From CAHJXF01 sp039936235 (GTDB lineage: Bacteria; Pseudomonadota; Gammaproteobacteria; Burkholderiales; Burkholderiaceae_D): DNA of 27,993 nt. This document shows, piece by piece, positions 23,451 through 27,993 of the stretch (its first letter is position 1; every line of letters begins with the position of its first letter). The DNA is taken from contig JBDTIS010000039.1 in assembly GCA_039936235.1 (NCBI GenBank), positions 1 through 27,993 of the forward strand. Reading direction: 5' to 3'. A program made the translations under genes and the position numbers. The notes beneath the pieces were generated by a model, which was not told the origin of the DNA, searched no databases, and saw only the letters and a list, made by a program, of their open reading frames with translations.

Positions 23451-24410
23451 TCAAAGTGTCGGTTCGCTCGCCGCGTCGAGCTGCGCGATCGCAGCGCCGT
23501 CGAGTCCGAGTGTCGCCCCGGCCATCGACTCCTTCAACTGCGCCACCGACGTCGCACTCGCGATCGGCGCCGTGATCGACGGACGCGCGATCAGCCACGC
23601 GATGGCGACGGTGGCCGGCGACACGCCGTAACGCCGGCCGACGTCGTCGAGCGCCGCGAGGACGCCGAACCCCTTCGCATCGAGATACTTCTTCGCGCTG
23701 TCGCCACGCGCATTGCTCTTGCCGAGATCCGCCTCGCTGCGGTACTTGCCCGACAGGAAGCCCGAAGCGAGCCCGTAGTAGTTGATGACGCCAAGGCCAC
23801 GCGCGACGCACAGCGGCTCGAGTTCCTTCTCGAACAGTCCGCGCTCGACGAGGTTGTAATGCGGCTGCAGGCTCTCGTAGCGCGGCAGCCCGTCGCGTTC
23901 GCTGACGTCCAGTGCGGCAGAGAGGCGCTCGGCGGTGAAGTTGGACGCGCCGATCGCACGCACCTTGCCGGCCTCGATCAGCTTCGCGTAGGCCTCCAGC
24001 GTTTCCTCGAACGAGACCTCCGCATCGTCGGCATGCGATTGATAGAGATCGACGTGATCGGTCTGCAACCGCTTCAGCGACGCGTCGATCGATCGCGCGA
24101 TGCGATGCCGCGACAAGCCCTTGTTGTCGTTGCCCATGTCCATGCCGACCTTGGTCGCGATCGTCACCGAGTGCCGCTTGCCGCTCTTCCTGAGCCACTT
24201 GCCGATCATCGTCTCCGATTCACCGCCCGAATGACCCGGCACCCAGCGCGAATACACGTCGGCCGTGTCGATCAGGTCGAAGCCCGCATCGACGAACGCA
24301 TCGAGCAGCGAGAAAGAAGTCGCCTCGTCGGCAGACCAGCCGAAGACATTGCCGCCGAACGCGAGCGGTGCGACATGGAGGCCGGAACGGCCGAGCGGGC
24401 GAAGTTTCAT
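23451..24410 (-). CDS. Aldo/keto reductase
   Basis: This 319-residue NADPH-dependent oxidoreductase is of the YghZ/Tas-like open-barrel type. The frame is open far upstream across recQ in another frame; the ATG at 24410 gives the standard N-terminus KLRPLGRSGLHVAPLAFG. The catalytic tetrad is complete: Asp48 and Tyr53 (LIDTADVYSRW), Lys87 (TIATKVGM) and His126 (LYQSHADD). The barrel strand GKVRAIGASNFTAERL and the C-terminal SATSVAQLKESM cofactor loop are typical. The substrate is not evident. The Shine-Dalgarno is weak. It lies 125 bp after recQ and 25 bp before dodecin on the same strand. Confidence 0.9.
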   Translation of the reverse strand: MKLRPLGRSGLHVAPLAFGGNVFGWSADEATSFSLLDAFVDAGFDLIDTADVYSRWVPGHSGGESETMIGKWLRKSGKRHSVTIATKVGMDMGNDNKGLSRHRIARSIDASLKRLQTDHVDLYQSHADDAEVSFEETLEAYAKLIEAGKVRAIGASNFTAERLSAALDVSERDGLPRYESLQPHYNLVERGLFEKELEPLCVARGLGVINYYGLASGFLSGKYRSEADLGKSNARGDSAKKYLDAKGFGVLAALDDVGRRYGVSPATVAIAWLIARPSITAPIASATSVAQLKESMAGATLGLDGAAIAQLDAASEPTL

Positions 24411-24535
24411 GGAAGGTCGATCGACAGGTTCAGGAACTGCAAGGCTGCATCGTGCACGAGATCGATGGCGACGCGCCACCCCGAAGCCGGTGCGTCGGTG
24501 GCGCGCCACCGTCGATCCTGCCCGGAGGGAAGGAG

Positions 24536-26443
24536 TCACCCCGCTTCCATCCCCTCGACGATCCCGATGATGTCCCGCCCATAGGCCTCGAGCTTCTTCT
24601 CCCCCACGCCGGATACCTCCCCGAGAGCCGTCATCGTCAGCGGCCGTGCGCGGGCAATCTCCTTCAGCGTACCGTCGTGGAAGATGACGTACGCCGGCAC
24701 GCCGTGTTCGCGCGACGTCGCGAGGCGCCAAGAGCGCAACGCGTCGAACAGCGAGCTGCCGCTCGCGTCGAGCCCGTCTGCCGGATCGAGGTCCTTGCGG
24801 GTCTTGCCCTTGCCGCGTCGCACCTCCTTGACGAAGCGGCGCAGATGGACGGCCTCTTCGCCGCGCAGCACCGAGCGGCTCTTCGCGGTCAGGTGCAGCG
24901 TCCCATAGGTTTCGTGATCGACATCGACGAAGCCGAACGCGATGCACTGCCGCACGATCGCGCGCCACTCGGCTTCGCTGCGCCCGGCGCCGATGCCGAA
25001 GGTCGACAGCGTCTCGTGCTGCCACTGGCGGATCTTCTCGGCGCTCTTGCCATCCTTCTCGCCGCGCAGGATGGAGATGACGTGCAGCGCACCGAAGCTC
25101 TGGCCGCGTTCCTTCTTCAACCGGTAGATGCACGACAACAAATGCTGGACTGCAACGGTCGCGTCGAACGTCTCCGGTGGCACCAGGCAGTTGTCGCAGT
25201 TGCCGCAACGCATGCCGACGGCATCGTCCTCGCCGAAGTACGCCAGCAGCATCGCACGCCGGCAGGTCGCGGTCTCGCAGAGGCCGAGCATCGCATCGAG
25301 CTTGGCGCCGGAGACGCGCTTGTACTGCTCGCTGGCCTCGCCTTCGTCGATCATCCGCCGCAACTGGACCACGTCCTGCAGCCCGTAAGCCATCCACGCG
25401 TCCGACGGCGTGCCGTCGCGTCCGGCACGGCCGGTCTCCTGGTAATAGCCCTCGATGCTCTTCGGCAGGTCGAGGTGGGCGACGAAGCGGACGTCCGGCT
25501 TGTCGATGCCCATGCCGAACGCGATCGTCGCGACCATCACGATCGCCTCGTTGCGCAGGAAGCGCGCCTGGTTCTTCGCGCGCGAATCGCTGTCCATCCC
25601 GGCGTGATACGGCAACGCCTTGATGCCCTGCTCGACGAGGTAGGCCGCGGTCTCGTCGACCTTGCGGCGCGACAGGCAGTAGACGATGCCCGCCTGGTCG
25701 GTGTGGTCGGTGCGGATGAAGTCGATCAGCTGGCGACGCGCGTCGATCTTCTCGACGATCTCGTAGCGGATGTTGGGCCGGTCGAAGCTGGAGACGAACG
25801 ACCGCGCATCGTCGAGCCCGAGGCGCTCGACGATCTCGATGCGCGTCGCCGGGTCCGCGGTCGCGGTCAGCGCGACCCGGGGTACGCCGGGAAAGCGCTT
25901 GCCCAGCAGCGCGAGCTGCATGTACTCGGGGCGGAAATCGTGGCCCCATTGCGAGACGCAATGCGCCTCGTCGATCGCGAACAGCGAGACCGGCGCCGAT
26001 ACGAGCAGCTGCAGGCAGCGTTCGGTCAGCAACCGTTCGGGCGCGACGTACAGCAGGTCGAGCGCGCCGCTGCGGAAGTCGCGTTCGACCTCGGATGCCC
26101 GCTGCGCCGACAACGACGAATTGAGGAAAGCAGCGCGGACACCGCTCTCGCGAAGCGCCGAGACCTGATCCTGCATCAGCGCGATCAGCGGCGATACGAC
26201 GATGCCGCAGCCGAGCCCGCGCTGATGGCGGACCAGCGCGGGGATCTGGTAACACAGCGACTTGCCGGCGCCGGTCGGCATCAGGATCAGCGCATCGCCA
26301 CCATCGGCGACGTGGACGATCGCGTCGCCCTGGTGTCCCCGGAACGACGGATAGCCGAAGACGCGATGCAGGACCTCGTGGGCGAGCGCCGCTGTGGATG
26401 CGTTCGTGTCGGTTTCGATCGCCTCGGTCGCTGCGGTCAGCAC
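24536..26443 (-). CDS. recQ: ATP-dependent DNA helicase RecQ
   Basis: This 635-residue 3'-5' superfamily 2 helicase acts in recombination and fork repair. The start is GTG at 26443; no ATG lies in frame nearby. The domains run in normal order. Walker A MPTGAGKS has Lys61, the DEAH box LFAIDEAH lies at 154-161, and the RecQ-specific aromatic loop CVSQWGHDFRPEY follows. Motif V/VI is IAFGMGIDKPDVRFV with QETGRAGRDG. The zinc-binding Cys394/413/416/419 come next, then the winged helix. A C-terminal HRDC domain begins near 560 (SREHGVPAYVIFHDGTLKEI). It lies 25 bp after uppP on the same strand, which suggests a shared transcript with a cell-envelope gene. Confidence 0.96.
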   Translation of the reverse strand: MLTAATEAIETDTNASTAALAHEVLHRVFGYPSFRGHQGDAIVHVADGGDALILMPTGAGKSLCYQIPALVRHQRGLGCGIVVSPLIALMQDQVSALRESGVRAAFLNSSLSAQRASEVERDFRSGALDLLYVAPERLLTERCLQLLVSAPVSLFAIDEAHCVSQWGHDFRPEYMQLALLGKRFPGVPRVALTATADPATRIEIVERLGLDDARSFVSSFDRPNIRYEIVEKIDARRQLIDFIRTDHTDQAGIVYCLSRRKVDETAAYLVEQGIKALPYHAGMDSDSRAKNQARFLRNEAIVMVATIAFGMGIDKPDVRFVAHLDLPKSIEGYYQETGRAGRDGTPSDAWMAYGLQDVVQLRRMIDEGEASEQYKRVSGAKLDAMLGLCETATCRRAMLLAYFGEDDAVGMRCGNCDNCLVPPETFDATVAVQHLLSCIYRLKKERGQSFGALHVISILRGEKDGKSAEKIRQWQHETLSTFGIGAGRSEAEWRAIVRQCIAFGFVDVDHETYGTLHLTAKSRSVLRGEEAVHLRRFVKEVRRGKGKTRKDLDPADGLDASGSSLFDALRSWRLATSREHGVPAYVIFHDGTLKEIARARPLTMTALGEVSGVGEKKLEAYGRDIIGIVEGMEAG

Positions 26444-26468
26444 GGAGATCCGTCGTGGTTCATCGTCG

Positions 26469-27341
26469 TCAGTCGAAACGGCCGCCGAACGTGAACAGCA
26501 GCGCCGAGATCAGCAGACAGTAGAAGCCGAAGTACTGCCAGCGGCCCGCCTCCAGCCAGCGCGACAACCACTTCAGCGCGACCAGGCCCGCCACGAACGA
26601 GAAGCCCATGCCGATGACGCTCGGCGCGAGCAGCGGCAGCCAGTCGTGCATCGAGTGGCCCGACGCGACGCTCGCCTTGTAGAACCGCCAGCCTTCCTTG
26701 ACGATCACCGCGGGCGTCAGCACGACGGCCAGAGCGAAGCTGAACGACTCGGCGCGATCGCGCGCGACGCCTGCGAGCAGGCCGGTCGAGACCGTGGCGC
26801 CGGAGCGCGAGAACCCGCGGATCGGCAGGCACAGCCCCTGGATGGCGCCGATCCAGACCGCGCTGCGCACCTGCACCTCGTCGTTGCCGGGCCGCTTCAT
26901 GGATCGATACCCGGACACGATGATCAGCACACCCACCGCGGCGAGGCCGCTCGCGATCAGGTAATGGTTGCCGAACAGCTGTTCGATCTCCGTCATGCCG
27001 CTGCCGTGCATCAATACCTTCTCGATCAGCAGCAGCAGCGCGAAGCCGATCACGCCGGTCACCGCCGTCGCGACGATGATGACCTTGGCCGCATGAACGA
27101 ACTGCGTCTTCGATGCGAAGAACTGCCGCTTCCACGCCGCCCAGAAATAGAGGATCACCGCGAACATGGTGCCGGTGTGCAGCATGACGAGCAGCATCGT
27201 CATCGCCGGCGTCGTCGGGTCGAGTCCCATCAGCTTCTCGGCCACGATCACGTGGGCCGAACTCGACACCGGCAGAAGCTCTGCGATGCCCTGCACGATG
27301 GCGAGGATGAGGATCTGGAACCACGATAGCGTTTCGGTCAT
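26469..27341 (-). CDS. uppP: Undecaprenyl-diphosphate phosphatase
   Basis: This 290-residue integral membrane enzyme recycles undecaprenyl pyrophosphate for peptidoglycan and O-antigen synthesis. The BacA/UppP signatures are present: VQGIAELLPVSSSAH, giving Gln17-x-x-x-Glu21 (the family allows Glu or Gln at the first place) with Ser27 and His30, and PIRGFSRSGATVSTG for the second phosphate-binding motif. About eight hydrophobic segments follow the usual order, ending in YFGFYCLLISALLFTFGG. It is followed by recQ after 25 bp. Upstream lie 200 bp without a gene. Confidence 0.94.
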   Translation of the reverse strand: MTETLSWFQILILAIVQGIAELLPVSSSAHVIVAEKLMGLDPTTPAMTMLLVMLHTGTMFAVILYFWAAWKRQFFASKTQFVHAAKVIIVATAVTGVIGFALLLLIEKVLMHGSGMTEIEQLFGNHYLIASGLAAVGVLIIVSGYRSMKRPGNDEVQVRSAVWIGAIQGLCLPIRGFSRSGATVSTGLLAGVARDRAESFSFALAVVLTPAVIVKEGWRFYKASVASGHSMHDWLPLLAPSVIGMGFSFVAGLVALKWLSRWLEAGRWQYFGFYCLLISALLFTFGGRFD

Positions 27342-27541
27342 GACGATGTCTTCAAGGGGGATGGCCGTCGGAAACCGCTTCCGCGAATCGAAGGGGTCGA
27401 ACCGGAGGACCAGGCAATTCCCGGGCCGGAGAACCGATGCGGCCGCGAGAATACCCGCTTTTCAGGACCGTCTGGCGGGCGGCAGGATCGACAGCATGCC
27501 GATTCGCAGCGGATCGGGCGACCCCTGATCGGACGAAGGCT

Positions 27542-27993
27542 CTAGTACATCCAGTCGCGCGTCAGTGGAAACGGATTCTGTTCCGGTCCACCCAGCTTGC
27601 AGGCGAGCAACTGGTAGATGTTCATCCAGTTGTCGCGAAAGCCTACGCCGCAGCCAGCCAGATAAACGCGCCAGATGCGAAAGCGCTTTTCGCCAGCGGC
27701 CGCGATCGCCTCTTCGGGGTGCGCATCGAGGCGCCGCGCCCAATGCGCCAGCGTCTTCGCGTAATGGCGGCGCAACGATTCGACGTCGACCACCTCCAGC
27801 CCCTGTTCCGCCATCGTGCGCAGCACATGACTCACATGCGGCAATTCGCCATCGGGAAACACATATCGGTCGATGAACTCGCCGGCGCCGCGCCCGACCT
27901 GACGGCGGTCGGGGTCGGTGGCCGTGATGCCGTGCATCAGCATCGCGCCGCCGTTCCTGAGCAGCTTCTGCATCTGCTCGAAATAGAGTGGCA
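27542..27993 (-). CDS. Cyclopropane-fatty-acyl-phospholipid synthase-like methyltransferase (C-terminal part)
   Basis: About 150 C-terminal residues are visible; the frame is open to the window edge, so the start lies to the right. The visible part begins PLYFEQMQKLLRNGGAMLMH. It continues with the CFA synthase pattern of ITATDPDR, FIDRYVFPDGELPHVSHV, VVDVESLRRHYAKTL, LAHWARRLDAHPEEAI, RIWRVYLAGCGVGFRDNWMN, and a C-terminus rich in aromatic residues (NPFPLTRDWMY). CFA synthases use S-adenosylmethionine to add a methylene bridge to unsaturated lipid acyl chains. The SAM-binding half is not in view, so a related fatty-acid methyltransferase is possible. Confidence 0.88.
   Translation of the reverse strand, partial: PLYFEQMQKLLRNGGAMLMHGITATDPDRRQVGRGAGEFIDRYVFPDGELPHVSHVLRTMAEQGLEVVDVESLRRHYAKTLAHWARRLDAHPEEAIAAAGEKRFRIWRVYLAGCGVGFRDNWMNIYQLLACKLGGPEQNPFPLTRDWMY

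Noticed and set aside
23451..26255. A 934-codon frame that would fuse recQ-region sequence to the aldo/keto reductase
   Set aside because: The N-terminal two thirds are an out-of-frame shadow of recQ. The reductase has its own start at 24410.

Overview
The window is GC-rich, densely packed chromosomal DNA. Both strands are full of long spurious open frames. The gene content (MdtAB-type efflux pump, DctA, NDH-2, cyanide-insensitive bd oxidase, a CHAT/CHASE2/caspase-like cluster) and the GC-rich palindromic intergenic elements suggest a betaproteobacterium, probably Burkholderiales. That assignment is an inference from gene style, because no rRNA or other strict taxonomic marker is present. No tRNA, rRNA, CRISPR array, intact insertion sequence or prophage was seen.

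Layout, left to right. (1) 1-3443, minus strand: mdtA followed by mdtB (cut by the window edge), with a 291-bp gap that carries an 18-bp inverted repeat. (2) 3690-6791, plus strand: an RDD membrane protein, a sorbosone/glucose dehydrogenase-type lipoprotein, and a secreted GlcG/HbpS-like protein followed by a secreted 5-hydroxyisourate-hydrolase-like protein. (3) 7067-12251, plus strand: a tightly spaced series of YbfF-type esterase, dctA, type II NADH dehydrogenase, fluoroacetate-dehalogenase-like hydrolase and a divergent folE. (4) 12280-18748, minus strand: a translationally coupled three-gene operon encoding an exported TPR-CHAT protein, a CHASE2 membrane protein and an exported SH3/caspase-like/DUF4384 protein. 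(5) 19064-20432: RidA, a small two-helix membrane protein, a 35-residue lysine-rich peptide and a DoxX-like protein on the opposite strand. (6) 20657-23082, plus strand: the two subunits of a short-Q-loop (CIO-type) cytochrome bd oxidase. (7) 23219-27993, minus strand: a partial cyclopropane-fatty-acid-synthase-like gene, uppP, recQ, an aldo/keto reductase and dodecin.

The most interesting part is region 4. The CHAT protein keeps its His/Cys pair. The caspase-like partner has lost both catalytic positions (Gly-His-Gly reads Gly-Pro-Gly, and Asp-Cys reads Asp-Val), so it is a predicted pseudo-protease. The CHAT and caspase-like proteins both carry signal peptides, and CHASE2 is normally a periplasmic sensor domain. 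The three products could therefore work together at the periplasmic face of the inner membrane: an active CHAT protease, a membrane sensor with an unassigned C-terminal domain, and a catalytically dead caspase-like partner. The function is unknown.

Intergenic stretches of 200-315 bp (3444-3689, 6792-7066, 18749-19063, 20433-20656, 27342-27541) hold no gene I can support, apart from a possible HicA-like remnant at 18875-18964. I saw no convincing sigma70 promoter or FNR/ANR box in them by eye.
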